From Limisphaerales bacterium (lineage in GTDB: Bacteria > Verrucomicrobiota > Verrucomicrobiia > Limisphaerales > BOG-1460), in the NCBI GenBank assembly GCA_003159675.1, contig PLQC01000046.1:1-33317 (forward strand): a stretch of DNA of 33,317 bases, written 5' to 3'. Position numbers and translations under genes: made by a program. Below are positions 23,258-31,071 of this stretch, piece by piece; within the stretch, counting starts at the first letter, position 1; the number at the start of each line of letters is the position of its first letter. The notes under the pieces were generated by a model. The model ran no database searches. It saw only the letters and a program-made list of their open reading frames with translations, and was not told the DNA's origin.

Positions 23258-24256
23258 TCAGCGGCGCCACCAACTGGTTTTCGTCTTGGGTGAACCGGGG
23301 CTCTGCGTGGTCTGGGCGAGAAGCAGCATGGTGCGCGAACGCTCCAGCGCCATCTGGAATTCATCGTAACTCATGAACCGGTCCCGAGGCTCCTTCGCCA
23401 TCGCCTTCATCAAGGCGTCGCTCGTCGCCTGCGTCGATTCCGGCAACACCAGATTGGGCGGCGTCAGCGGCGTGTGCACGTGCGCCGATACGAGTTCCTC
23501 GACCGTGGGTGCTTCGAAGGGAACGTGCCCCGTCAGTGCGTGGTAGAGCGTCCCGCCCAGGCTGTACATATCCGACAGGGCCGTCTCCCGCTCGCGCTTG
23601 ATTTTTTCCGGAGCGACATAATAGGGTGTGCCCCAAGTGACATTCTCCATTTCCTGATCGGCCTCGGCGCTCCGGGCCAGGCCAAAATCCACCAGTTTGG
23701 GCTCGTTGTCGGCGTTGAAGAGGATATTGCCGGGTTTGATGTCGCGGTGCAGGAGATTGTGCTTGAGGGCCATGTCGAGGGCGGAGGCGATCTTGATGCC
23801 GATGTCCAGCACTTCCAACTCCGAAATGCGGGTCTGCTTCTCGATCTTGGTGTCGAGACTGCCGCAGTCCGCCAGTTCCATCACGAGATACCGCTGCCCC
23901 TCCCACTCGTCGAACGTGTAGATGTGAATGATGTTCGTGTGGTTGAGCGAGGCGCAGGCGCGCGCTTCGCGATAAAAATCGTCGAGCGCCTTCTGGTCGC
24001 TCAACAACTCTTTCTTCATCAGCTTCACCGCCACCATTCGAGCCAGCGTGGTGTCCATCGCGCGATACACGGTTCCCATGCCGCCTGATCCGATGACGCC
24101 TTCAAGTTCGAACTGGCGCAGCATCAGCGGCATCATGATCGGATGGCCGCACTTCTTGCACGACTCCGTCGCCAGAGGCCGGAGGTCGCCGGATATGAAG
24201 ACTTTGGTGTTGCAATGGCTGCAAGTGACCATCTTCAGTGGAGCTCTGTCACCCAT
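23258..24256 (-). CDS. Ser/Thr protein kinase with N-terminal zinc ribbon
   Basis: The 332-aa Hanks-type kinase has an N-terminal zinc ribbon (CSHC at 12-15 and CKKC at 33-36). Then come the glycine loop GSGGMG (56-61), the catalytic Lys in VAVKLM (K78), HRDIKPGN (170-177), DFG (190-192) and APE (215-217). The kinase fold ends near residue 315, and a short Ser/Thr-rich tail ending SWWRR follows. There is no transmembrane segment or PASTA/sensor domain, so it is cytoplasmic. The substrate is unknown and no phosphatase gene is adjacent. The ATG at 24256 and the ATG at 24232 (MVTCSHCN) are both possible starts. Confidence 0.93.
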   Translation of the reverse strand: MGDRAPLKMVTCSHCNTKVFISGDLRPLATESCKKCGHPIMMPLMLRQFELEGVIGSGGMGTVYRAMDTTLARMVAVKLMKKELLSDQKALDDFYREARACASLNHTNIIHIYTFDEWEGQRYLVMELADCGSLDTKIEKQTRISELEVLDIGIKIASALDMALKHNLLHRDIKPGNILFNADNEPKLVDFGLARSAEADQEMENVTWGTPYYVAPEKIKRERETALSDMYSLGGTLYHALTGHVPFEAPTVEELVSAHVHTPLTPPNLVLPESTQATSDALMKAMAKEPRDRFMSYDEFQMALERSRTMLLLAQTTQSPGSPKTKTSWWRR

Positions 24257-24491
24257 GACTATAAAAAGGTAGCATCAATCATTCCGGATACCAAGTCTGT
24301 GTCCCGCCGTCTGAAGCCCTTGCTGCAATGCGGGAAAATCACTCTTCCAATGCGCATTTTCACGACTCGCGTCCAATCGGAATCCAGCCGAAGATCCGCG
24401 CCGAAACCGGCCTCCGCCGCGTCTGACGAAAAAATTCGCTTCCGAAGCCCGTTCGCTTACGAGTTTTATACGATCTGAGCAAGATATTTTT

Positions 24492-24520
24492 TTGACAAAC
24501 GACGCAAAATGGTGTTTTAT
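24492..24520 (+). promoter_or_regulatory. Sigma70-type promoter of the leader RNA
   Basis: A perfect -35 TTGACA at 24492-24497 is followed after 17 bp by TTTTAT at 24515-24520, matching 4 of 6 of TATAAT. The sequence just upstream (AAGATATTTTT) is A/T-rich compared with the surrounding DNA and could act as an UP element. The expected start is near 24527, just before the leader ORF. Confidence 0.65.
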
Positions 24521-24535
24521 GCAGTGCGTTAAGCC

Positions 24536-24646
24536 ATGAATACCACGTTGACAACGCAACAGAATCTGAAGCAGCGCCAGTCCCGGCCTGTCGGGATTTG
24601 GCATCGCTGCGCCATGATCCCAGGCAACGCGGGTGGAATTCTTTAA
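24536..24646 (+). CDS. Candidate 36-codon leader peptide
   Basis: ATG to TAA encodes MNTTLTTQQNLKQRQSRPVG followed by IWHRCAMIPGNAGGIL. It begins about 10 nt after the predicted transcription start and ends 21 nt before the terminator stem. Four Gln codons lie within eight (QQNLKQRQ), and there are four Thr codons in the first seven. RNA segments inside the ORF can pair with each other and with the terminator's first arm, so ribosome position could choose the structure. There is no obvious Shine-Dalgarno. The alternative is that this is an untranslated small RNA whose reading frame is accidental. Confidence 0.45.
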   Translation: MNTTLTTQQNLKQRQSRPVGIWHRCAMIPGNAGGIL

Positions 24647-24667
24647 ACAATAATACACATTTCCAGA

Positions 24668-24702
24668 AAAACCCGCGATTGCCAGTCAGTCGCGGGTTTT
24701 TT
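24668..24702 (+). terminator. Intrinsic terminator or attenuator ahead of the hypothetical gene
   Basis: AAAACCCGCGA and TCGCGGGTTTT form an 11-bp stem around an 11-base loop, followed by more T residues. It lies between the leader ORF and the next gene. Its first arm (ACCCGCG, 24671-24677) is also perfectly complementary to CGCGGGT at 24628-24634 inside the leader ORF, so an anti-terminator is possible. Confidence 0.85.
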
Positions 24703-24755
24703 GTTTGGAAGCAATCGTTCCGGCACAACGCCGGGACAGAAAAGAAAGGCAACCA

Positions 24756-25103
24756 GTGAAAGAAAATACCAACATCAAAAGGCTGCCGGCACGGTTCGGG
24801 CCTGAGACGCGGTTTGAGGTGAAGCCGGCCCCGCCGGCGCCCTTCTGCGCCACGCACGAGACCGACCTCGACAGGTTGAAACACCGCCTGCTCTTGCGGT
24901 TTCTCGACGAACTGGCGGACCCGAAGTTCACCGGCCACATGCGCCGCGCCGCCAACGAAGCGGCCGCACTGGCTTGGGTAACACCCTATCCGCTGCTGGT
25001 GTTCCCGGGATTGTTCGAGGAGAAGACCCGAGGTGCGCTGCTTCAAGCTGAACGCCAGGCAAGCGTGCGCCAACGCAGCGTCGAGCTGCTGGCGGCGGTA
25101 TGA
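24756..25103 (+). CDS. Uncharacterised protein, 115 aa, behind the attenuator
   Basis: I cannot name this family. The protein is soluble, with a basic Pro-rich start (IKRLPARFGPETRFEVKPAPPAPF). A helical part follows (DLDRLKHRLLLRFLDELADP, HMRRAANEAAALAWVTPYPLLVFPGLFEEKTRGAL), and it ends QRQ-rich. It has no signal peptide. I chose the GTG at 24756, preceded by GAAAGG at good spacing. The track's TTG at 24705 lies on the terminator's T run. It sits 243 nt upstream of rpoD on the same strand. Its expression is probably controlled by the leader. Confidence 0.65.
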   Translation: MKENTNIKRLPARFGPETRFEVKPAPPAPFCATHETDLDRLKHRLLLRFLDELADPKFTGHMRRAANEAAALAWVTPYPLLVFPGLFEEKTRGALLQAERQASVRQRSVELLAAV

Positions 25104-25139
25104 ACGCCGTGATGCTTGACATGGGGACGATCCGGCCGG

Positions 25140-25198
25140 GGAACCGTTTGCGCAGGCGAATCCCTGCGTGCAGAGTTTGCGCTCGCGCAAACGGTTCC
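25140..25198 (+). repeat. Inverted repeat with alternative arms upstream of rpoD
   Basis: GGAACCGTTTGCGC (25140-25153) and GCGCAAACGGTTCC (25185-25198) are perfect 14-bp inverted arms. A third copy, GTTTGCGC at 25175-25182, can pair with GCGCAAAC at 25185-25192 as a tight hairpin and so compete with the outer stem. There is no T run. It may be the end of the preceding transcript, an operator, or a switchable RNA structure before rpoD. Confidence 0.7.
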
Positions 25199-25274
25199 TC
25201 GCGCCAGTCTTGCCCGGACGCCGCGCCGCGCGTGTGGGGATGCGCCCCGGTGCCTTTCCAGGACATTTCCCGGC

Positions 25275-25303
25275 TTGACTGCACGCGTCTGAGTTTCCAT
25301 ATT
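25275..25303 (+). promoter_or_regulatory. Candidate rpoD promoter
   Basis: TTGACT at 25275-25280 is followed after 17 bp by CATATT at 25298-25303 (4 of 6 matches to TATAAT). This puts a start about 35 nt before the rpoD ATG. Other A/T-rich hexamers nearby (TACAAT) make the -10 assignment uncertain. Confidence 0.45.
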
Positions 25304-25346
25304 ACAATTACGATTCTGGTAGGTTCAGAAGAGACTCGAGATTTGT

Positions 25347-27179
25347 ATGCCGAAGCCGAAGGCCCGAACGTCTGCGCCAAAACCCGGCGCGCGAAAGGAC
25401 AAGAGCCCTTCCTCTACCGACAGAACAATCCGGGAACCTGAATCCGTATCCACAGATCAAAACAGCTTCGCTCCGGCGCACTCCTCCCCATTCGCGGCCA
25501 ATGGCCAACCCCCGACTCCGGGTTCCGCCGCCCCAACGGACGCGCCGGCCGCTAACAACGTCGAGATCGCGGAGAAAATAAAGGAGTTGATCCGGCTGGC
25601 CCAGGAGCAGGGCTACCTGACGTATGGGGATATCAACGACGCGCTCCCGGCCAATTTGATGACCCCCGAAGGCCTGGATGAAATCTACATCAAACTCCGC
25701 GGGCTGGAGGTCGAGATCGTGGATCAGGCCGAGGTGGACCGCATCAAACAGGCGGATCTCGAAGAGGAGGAGGACAAGAACCGGCTGGACATCCTGGACG
25801 ACCCAGTCCGCATGTATCTCAGGCAAATGGGCCAGGTTCCGTTGCTGACGCGCGAACAGGAGGTCGAGATCTCCAAGCGCATCGAGGACGCCGAAAAGGT
25901 AGTGAAGCGACTGATCTACAGCCTGGGGTTTGCGGCCAAGGAACACATTGCGCTGGCCGAAAAACTCGTCTCCGAGCCGCCCAAAGAACGCTTCGATCGT
26001 GTCGTTCTCGACAAGAAAATCGACAGCCGGGACGATCATCTCCAGGCCCTTCGCAAACAGCTCAAGCAACTGGGCGAACTCGATCAGCAAGTCGATCAAC
26101 ACTATGCCGCATGGCAGGCCGAGGCCGCCGGGCCCAGACGGGACAGGCTGTACGCGACGTTCAAGAAACTGGACCGCAGGTTGTGGAAGGCCTTTGACAA
26201 GTTCTACTACAAGCAGCGGGTCATCGAGGAGATGACGCTGGTGGCCGAGAACATCCACGACAAGATGCTGTTGGGCCTGCGCACGATCGAGGGGTTCAAG
26301 GACCAGCGGAAATCGGCGGCGCCGCACGGAATCGTTCAATCGGAAGAGCGCAAGATCAAGGCGCTCGAAGAGTTCGTTCGGATGCCGCACCAGGACTACC
26401 TCAAGGTCTTCACACAATTGAAGCACTTCGCCGCAAAAGCGCTCCAGGCCAAGACAGAGATGGTCGAGGCCAACCTGCGCCTCGTCATTTCCATCGCCAA
26501 GAAATATACCAACCGCGGCCTGTCGTTCCTCGATCTGATCCAGGAAGGCAACATGGGCCTGATGAAAGCCGTCGAAAAATTCGAGTATCGACGCGGCTAT
26601 AAATTCTCGACTTACGCCACCTGGTGGATACGCCAGGCCATCACACGCTCGATCGCGGACCAGGCCCGCACCATTCGCATCCCCGTCCACATGATCGAAA
26701 CGATCAACAAGCTGATGCGGGCTCAAAAGCGGCTGCTCCAGGATTTCGGCCGCGAGCCGACGCCGGAGGAACTGGCGGACGAAATGCAGTTGCCGGTCGA
26801 CCGGGTGCGCGCGGTGCTGAAAATGGCGCAACAGCCCATTTCCCTCCAGTCGCCGGTGGGCGACGGCGAAGACACTAACTTTGGCGATTTTATCGAGGAC
26901 AAGTCCACGGAAAGTCCGTCGGAGATGACCAGCTTCAGCCTGTTGAAAGACAAGTTGAGCGATGTGCTGTCCAGCCTCTCGGAACGCGAGCGGAAGGTGT
27001 TGGAGCTTCGCTTCGGGCTCGGCGACGGCTATTCCCGCACCCTCGAGGAAGTCGGCAAGCAATTCAGAGTCACGCGCGAGCGGATCCGGCAGATCGAAGC
27101 CAAGGCGCTCCGCAAGATGCGGCATCCCACGCGCCTCCGCCAACTGCACGGATTCCTCGAAATCGAAGCGACCGAGTGA
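25347..27179 (+). CDS. rpoD: Primary sigma factor RpoD (sigma70)
   Basis: The 610-aa housekeeping sigma factor has a low-complexity Pro/Ser-rich start (1-70), region 1.1 (about 72-130; [20 protein letters not shown]) and region 1.2 (about 152-183; [21 protein letters not shown]). A long non-conserved region (184-372) follows. Region 2 (about 373-445) has [20 protein letters not shown] and [20 protein letters not shown]. Region 3 runs from about 455 to 530. Region 4 (540-605) contains [29 protein letters not shown]. It directs RNA polymerase to most promoters. The ATG at 25347 gives [12 protein letters not shown]. The basic N-terminal extension before region 1.1 is longer than in E. coli. It is followed on the opposite strand by a response regulator, without overlap. 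Confidence 0.97.
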   Translation: MPKPKARTSAPKPGARKDKSPSSTDRTIREPESVSTDQNSFAPAHSSPFAANGQPPTPGSAAPTDAPAANNVEIAEKIKELIRLAQEQGYLTYGDINDALPANLMTPEGLDEIYIKLRGLEVEIVDQAEVDRIKQADLEEEEDKNRLDILDDPVRMYLRQMGQVPLLTREQEVEISKRIEDAEKVVKRLIYSLGFAAKEHIALAEKLVSEPPKERFDRVVLDKKIDSRDDHLQALRKQLKQLGELDQQVDQHYAAWQAEAAGPRRDRLYATFKKLDRRLWKAFDKFYYKQRVIEEMTLVAENIHDKMLLGLRTIEGFKDQRKSAAPHGIVQSEERKIKALEEFVRMPHQDYLKVFTQLKHFAAKALQAKTEMVEANLRLVISIAKKYTNRGLSFLDLIQEGNMGLMKAVEKFEYRRGYKFSTYATWWIRQAITRSIADQARTIRIPVHMIETINKLMRAQKRLLQDFGREPTPEELADEMQLPVDRVRAVLKMAQQPISLQSPVGDGEDTNFGDFIEDKSTESPSEMTSFSLLKDKLSDVLSSLSERERKVLELRFGLGDGYSRTLEEVGKQFRVTRERIRQIEAKALRKMRHPTRLRQLHGFLEIEATE

Positions 27180-27185
27180 CCCGCG

Positions 27186-27551
27186 TCAGGGCCTGGGCAC
27201 ATAGACCTGCACCGCGGCAAGCAGATCCTCCATCGAATCGGTCTTCCGCATGAAACCGCTGGCGCCCCGAAGCATCGCCTGGTCCAGCAAGTCCTCGTCC
27301 GGCATCCCCGTGAACATCACCACAGGCAGCTTCGGAAAATTGGCTTTGAAATACCCCAGCAGTTCCAGTCCGTTTTCACCCGCCAGCCTGATGTCCAGGA
27401 CGGTCAGATCGAGGTGTCCTTCGTCCGCCAACGCCATCGCCTCGTGCCCCGTGTTCGCCGTGGTGACCTCATACCCTTTTCCGCCGAAAAAAGCCGACAA
27501 CATCTCCAGGATCGGCCCGTCGTCATCCACAAACAGAATTCGCGGATTCAT
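27186..27551 (-). CDS. Single-domain response regulator
   Basis: The 121-aa CheY-like receiver has the acidic cluster D9-D10-D11, phospho-acceptor D53 (LTVLDIRLAGENG) and K103. It has no output domain. The usual conserved Thr/Ser position reads MFTGMP (T present). It converges with rpoD, ending 6 nt from the rpoD stop. The start is ATG at 27551 (MNPRILFVDDD); two codons earlier (27557) is also possible. No kinase lies nearby, so the partner is unknown. Confidence 0.88.
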   Translation of the reverse strand: MNPRILFVDDDGPILEMLSAFFGGKGYEVTTANTGHEAMALADEGHLDLTVLDIRLAGENGLELLGYFKANFPKLPVVMFTGMPDEDLLDQAMLRGASGFMRKTDSMEDLLAAVQVYVPRP

Positions 27552-27652
27552 AGCCATGCTTTTAGCACACCGGAGTCGGATTGCAAGCAGAAGGGATCGC
27601 GCGTTGCCATAAAATGCTTGGTCAATTTTCCACGATCCCCTAGTCTCCGGAC

Positions 27653-28132
27653 ATGGTTCGCGTTGGCATTGGTTACGACGTCCACGCTCTGGTGGCGGGG
27701 CGCAAACTCGTTTTGGGCGGCGTCACCATTCCGCATTCCAAAGGACTCGACGGACATTCCGATGCGGATGTGTTGATGCACGCCGTTTGTGACGCCATCC
27801 TCGGGGCGCTCGGCGAGGGGGACATCGGCCACTTTTTTCCCAACACTGACCCGCGCTGGAGGGGCGCCCCCAGCCGCGTCTTTTTGGAGGAAGCCGCCCG
27901 CCAGGTCGCGTCCCGGCAGGGCCGGATCGTCAATGTGGATTCAACCCTGGTCGCTGAAGCTCCCAGGATCAATCCGCACATCCAGGAAATGAAAAGCCGC
28001 ATCGCGGAGGCTCTGGGTGTCGGCCCCGATCGCGTCGGAATCAAAACCACCACCAACGAACGCATGGGCTTCATCGGCCGCGAAGAAGGCATCGCCGCCA
28101 TGGCGGTGGCCGGCGTGGATTTGCCCGCATGA
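27653..28132 (+). CDS. ispF: 2-C-methyl-D-erythritol 2,4-cyclodiphosphate synthase
   Basis: IspF closes the cyclodiphosphate ring in the non-mevalonate isoprenoid pathway. The 159-aa length is standard. The metal ligands are visible in GYDVH (D9, H11) and GHSDADVLMHA (H43), and the C-terminal TTTNERMGFIGREEGIAAMAV block is typical. The ATG at 27653 begins MVRVGIGYDVH. A small conserved ORF follows 92 nt later. ispD is not in the window. Confidence 0.97.
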   Translation: MVRVGIGYDVHALVAGRKLVLGGVTIPHSKGLDGHSDADVLMHAVCDAILGALGEGDIGHFFPNTDPRWRGAPSRVFLEEAARQVASRQGRIVNVDSTLVAEAPRINPHIQEMKSRIAEALGVGPDRVGIKTTTNERMGFIGREEGIAAMAVAGVDLPA

Positions 28133-28224
28133 ATTCGAGGTCCAAAGCCGGGTGTTTGCGGTTCGTGTGAACCCACGCCGGCGACGGATTGAATCCTGCA
28201 ACCCCCAACCTGCAATCCGACCCA

Positions 28225-28494
28225 ATGCCCAAAGCCGAGATCCGTTGGAAGCGCGTGACTGAAGAAGGCCTGAAGATTCAGGTTTATGCGCAACGGGTCA
28301 GCCGCGACTGGCGCTTCTACGTCCGCGGGAAACGGTTCGATCAATGGCAGCCCCTGACGGAACCGCCGCTCGAGGATTGGCTCGAACTGCTCGATGCCGT
28401 GCGGCGCCTCGTCACGCGACGGCGATTGCAGCCTGACCACGAAGAACGGCTCTGTCGCCGGATTCGTGAACGATTTCCGGAAGCGGAAGTCTGA
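28225..28494 (+). CDS. Small uncharacterised protein, 89 aa
   Basis: I do not recognise the family. The protein is basic with many aromatic residues (MPKAEIRWKRVTEEGLKIQV, SRDWRFYVRGKRFDQWQPL), and the C-terminal helix is rich in Arg/Glu. It has no signal or membrane segment. The ATG at 28225 gives a natural start; the track's TTG at 28189 runs through low-complexity intergenic DNA. It lies downstream of ispF and converges with the response regulator gene. Confidence 0.6.
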   Translation: MPKAEIRWKRVTEEGLKIQVYAQRVSRDWRFYVRGKRFDQWQPLTEPPLEDWLELLDAVRRLVTRRRLQPDHEERLCRRIRERFPEAEV

Positions 28495-28512
28495 GCGGCT
28501 CGAGGATGCCTT

Positions 28513-28932
28513 TCAGCGGTCCTCGTCGGTTTCGCCCCTCATCCGCGACTTGAGCAACTCCTGCTGCTGCTCGCAGACGGCGCGCATGCAGTCCCCCAAG
28601 ACCTTCAGGTCCACGGGCTTCTTGAAGTAATTCTTCACGCCGACTTCCGTGCTCCGACCGCGAATCACCATCCCGTCCAGGGCGCTTACCACGATCACCG
28701 GAACGTCGGCCGTCGAGGGTTGCGAGCGGAGGATTTCGCACACCGATGCACCGTCGATGTCCGGCAACATCAGATCGAGCAGGATGACATCCGGCAGCAG
28801 ACGCCGGGCCTGGTGCAACGCCTCCACGCCGTTGAAGGCCGTGTAAACCTCGAATCCCTGTCGCGAGAGGTTGTATTCGGTCAGTTGGACGAAATCCGCT
28901 TCATCGTCCACCACCAGCACTTTTGGTTTCAT
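28513..28932 (-). CDS. Single-domain response regulator
   Basis: The 139-aa receiver-only protein has D9-D10, phospho-acceptor D53 (VILLDLMLPDIDG) and K105 (NYFKKPVD). A charged tail (QQQELLKSRMRGETDEDR) replaces an output domain. The start is ATG at 28932 (MKPKVLVVDDE). The track frame begins at 29070 inside the glycosyltransferase gene. It lies 58 nt downstream of the glycosyltransferase gene on the same strand and may be co-transcribed. No kinase is nearby. Confidence 0.9.
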   Translation of the reverse strand: MKPKVLVVDDEADFVQLTEYNLSRQGFEVYTAFNGVEALHQARRLLPDVILLDLMLPDIDGASVCEILRSQPSTADVPVIVVSALDGMVIRGRSTEVGVKNYFKKPVDLKVLGDCMRAVCEQQQELLKSRMRGETDEDR

Positions 28933-28990
28933 GGCTGTCAAGGGTGCCTCTTCCGCGTTACCGTCACGCGGCGGTTGTGTTAAATACCTG

Positions 28991-30157
28991 TCACGGAGTG
29001 GAATGTCCGGCTCCCTCCGGCTTCCCAATCCCGTCCGGGCGTGCGGCTTCGTCCGCAGGGGCGGATCCACGCGATCGACCTTGGAAGGCAGTCTGCTCGA
29101 CCGCGCGCATCGCCCGGGCCTCCGCCTCGTCCACCCACAACCGGAATCGTGACACGGCCGCGGCGTTCACCGGATCCAGAAGGCGCGACAAATGGAATGC
29201 GGTGTCACGAACGGCTATGCCCGCCTGCTCGGCATCGCAACCGTTCAGGTATTGTTCCAGATGGTTCTCCACGGGCACCATGAGCAGAGGCTTGCCCAAA
29301 TAAACAGCTTCGCACACCGACTCGAACCCCGCGGTGCAGGCCACGCCGCGGCTCGAGGCCATCATGCGGAGAAACTTGTCGCCATGAATCCGGTGAAACA
29401 CGAGGGTGGCATCGTGCCGTTCCTCCTCCGGCGCGCCGGGTTTGTCATAAAAGCAATGGATCGGAACCTCGGGATGTTCCCCGTGCCAGCGGATGATTTC
29501 CGGCGCGTAACCGTGGTTGAGCAGATACACAAGCAGATACCCCCCCACGGAGTCGGACCTCAGCTCGAACACCTGCCGGCGCAGAATCGGCGGGGACACA
29601 AACAGGTTGCGCTCGGGAATATCCGGAGCCGGGTAAAAGGACAGCGCGAGCCGCGCCGACCGCGCGCCCGTGAGGCGGACGAACTGTCGCATCCCGAATT
29701 GCTGCGCGGCGAACTCCCTGACCTTCACAAACTGCGGATGCTCGATCATGAACTGATGACCCACGACGAGAACCGGGGTCGCATGGGGCCGCAACAGGTT
29801 GTACACGCCCATGAGGGGTTCGAGAAAATTGACGATCAGGTCGGGCTGAACCGCTTTGATGGTTTCGCCGATGGCGCCAAGGCTGCGGCGGAAGCCGGGC
29901 AGTTGGCGGACGAGACAGGCAGCCGACGCTGCCATCGAGACGGCCCGGCCTTTGTTGAGCGAGAATCCGGGACTGGCGATCCGGCGAACAGGGACGGAAA
30001 ATCCCTGCTCAAAGAATGCCGGCAGGCTGCGGGTCTGATTCGAACCCACCAGCACGGCCGCCACGCGATGCCCCCGCCGCTGGAACATCTGGCTCATCGC
30101 GATCGCCTGCGTCATGTGTCCCCTCCCCTCGCCCTGGACTGTGAACATCACTTTCAT
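28991..30157 (-). CDS. Glycosyltransferase, GT-B fold (MurG/UGT-like)
   Basis: The 388-aa protein begins MKVMFTVQGEGRGHMTQAIA, the GGxGH-like loop of MurG/UGT-type glycosyltransferases. It has GTA-like helices and a C-terminal donor-site segment (ACTAGFESVCEAVYLGKPLLMVPVENHLEQYLNGCDAEQAGIA). This is the GF.S..EA...G.P....P....Q...A pattern of the family. It has no membrane segment and probably works at the inner face of the membrane. The acceptor is unknown; the LpxH-like neighbour suggests lipid A or glycolipid work. The ATG at 30157 is chosen over 30184 because the loop starts immediately. The gene overlaps the LpxH-like frame by about 149 nt. Confidence 0.85.
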   Translation of the reverse strand: MKVMFTVQGEGRGHMTQAIAMSQMFQRRGHRVAAVLVGSNQTRSLPAFFEQGFSVPVRRIASPGFSLNKGRAVSMAASAACLVRQLPGFRRSLGAIGETIKAVQPDLIVNFLEPLMGVYNLLRPHATPVLVVGHQFMIEHPQFVKVREFAAQQFGMRQFVRLTGARSARLALSFYPAPDIPERNLFVSPPILRRQVFELRSDSVGGYLLVYLLNHGYAPEIIRWHGEHPEVPIHCFYDKPGAPEEERHDATLVFHRIHGDKFLRMMASSRGVACTAGFESVCEAVYLGKPLLMVPVENHLEQYLNGCDAEQAGIAVRDTAFHLSRLLDPVNAAAVSRFRLWVDEAEARAMRAVEQTAFQGRSRGSAPADEAARPDGIGKPEGAGHSTP

Positions 30158-30905
30158 GAAATCGGATGAGGCGGATGTTTCCATCGTAATCCTCCACCAG
30201 GGCCGTGCAGTTTTCCACCCAATCCCCGCAGTTCATGTAGAGCACGTCTCCGACGGGACGGATCTCCGGGCGGTGAATATGTCCACAGATCACCCCGTCC
30301 ATGCCGCTTTTCCGGCTGAACTGGATCATGGATTCCTCGTAATCGGTGACATACTTCATGGCCGACTTGGCCTTCAGCTTGACGTAGGAAGCGAACGACC
30401 AGTAGCCAAACCCAAGGTTCCGCCGGATCCGGTTGATCCACACGTTCAGATCCAGGATGCGATCGTAGAGCGCCGAGCCAAAGCGATCCAGCAACCGGTT
30501 GAAATGCATCAGGCCGTCGAACTGGTGCCCGTGGAGAACGAGGTAACGCTTCCCATTCGCCGCCGTGTGGACCGTCCGCTCGACGAGCCGGACAGTGCCG
30601 AAATTGATGCCGAGGAACTTTTCCAGGAATTCGTCATGATTGCCGGTGATGAAGGTCACCCGGGTTTTCTTGCGGTTCTTTCGCAGCAACTTTTGAATGA
30701 GCACATTGTAATCGTCGGCCCAATACCATTTGCGGCGCAATTGCCAGCCATCAATGAAATCCCCGACGATGTACAGGTGCTCGCATTCGGTTTCTCGAAG
30801 GAACTCGAGAAGTTTCCCCACCTGGGAATGCTTCGTGCCCAAGTGAACGTCCGATATCCAGATGGCGCGATACTTCACGTGCTTGGGGCAAATCCGTTGC
30901 GTCAC
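30009..30905 (-). CDS. LpxH-like UDP-2,3-diacylglucosamine diphosphatase
   Basis: The 298-aa calcineurin-type metallophosphatase has all five metal motifs: SDVHLG (18-23), GDFIDGW (48-54), GNHDEF (88-93), HGHQFD (125-130) and CGHIHRP (208-213). LpxH and its relatives remove UMP from UDP-2,3-diacylglucosamine in lipid A synthesis. The recognisable fold ends near IRLIRFHE (residue 251). The last 47 residues are Gly/Asp-rich and lie in the frame overlapping the glycosyltransferase, so they may be an accidental extension. The start is a GTG at 30905. The gene is divergent from the hydrolase gene at 31072. Confidence 0.87.
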   Translation of the reverse strand: MTQRICPKHVKYRAIWISDVHLGTKHSQVGKLLEFLRETECEHLYIVGDFIDGWQLRRKWYWADDYNVLIQKLLRKNRKKTRVTFITGNHDEFLEKFLGINFGTVRLVERTVHTAANGKRYLVLHGHQFDGLMHFNRLLDRFGSALYDRILDLNVWINRIRRNLGFGYWSFASYVKLKAKSAMKYVTDYEESMIQFSRKSGMDGVICGHIHRPEIRPVGDVLYMNCGDWVENCTALVEDYDGNIRLIRFHESDVHSPGRGEGTHDAGDRDEPDVPAAGASRGGRAGGFESDPQPAGIL

Positions 30906-31071
30906 CGCAACCTTCGTCCGCCCGCGGGCGCCTTGGCAAGGCCAAATCCGTTTCGATACACGTTCTTAACCTGTGTCACCGGACCGACACGGAACTGTAA
31001 CACATCGCTGGCCGTCCCGGCCAAAAAACCGGCTGACTTCCTCCGCGCCGTTCGCTACCTTGCGCGGAGAG

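Noticed and set aside
24618-24646. Possible T-box motif (GGGTGGAATTC) before the terminator
   Set aside because: It shares only GGGTGG with the T-box consensus. The ACCGCG part and a specifier stem are not visible, and the simple attenuator pairing explains the layout better.
25308-27149. 613-aa minus-strand ORF opposite rpoD
   Set aside because: It is antisense to rpoD, whose regions 1 to 4 are all present.
30020-30110. GGTTCGAATC on the minus strand resembling a tRNA T-loop
   Set aside because: The flanking bases do not pair as a T-stem or acceptor stem, and the stretch codes for VGSNQTRS in a well-supported glycosyltransferase.
30906-31071. Possible riboswitch or terminator between the divergent LpxH-like and hydrolase genes
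   Set aside because: Only short complementary runs (for example CGGCC/GGCCG) were seen, none with a T run or known riboswitch core.
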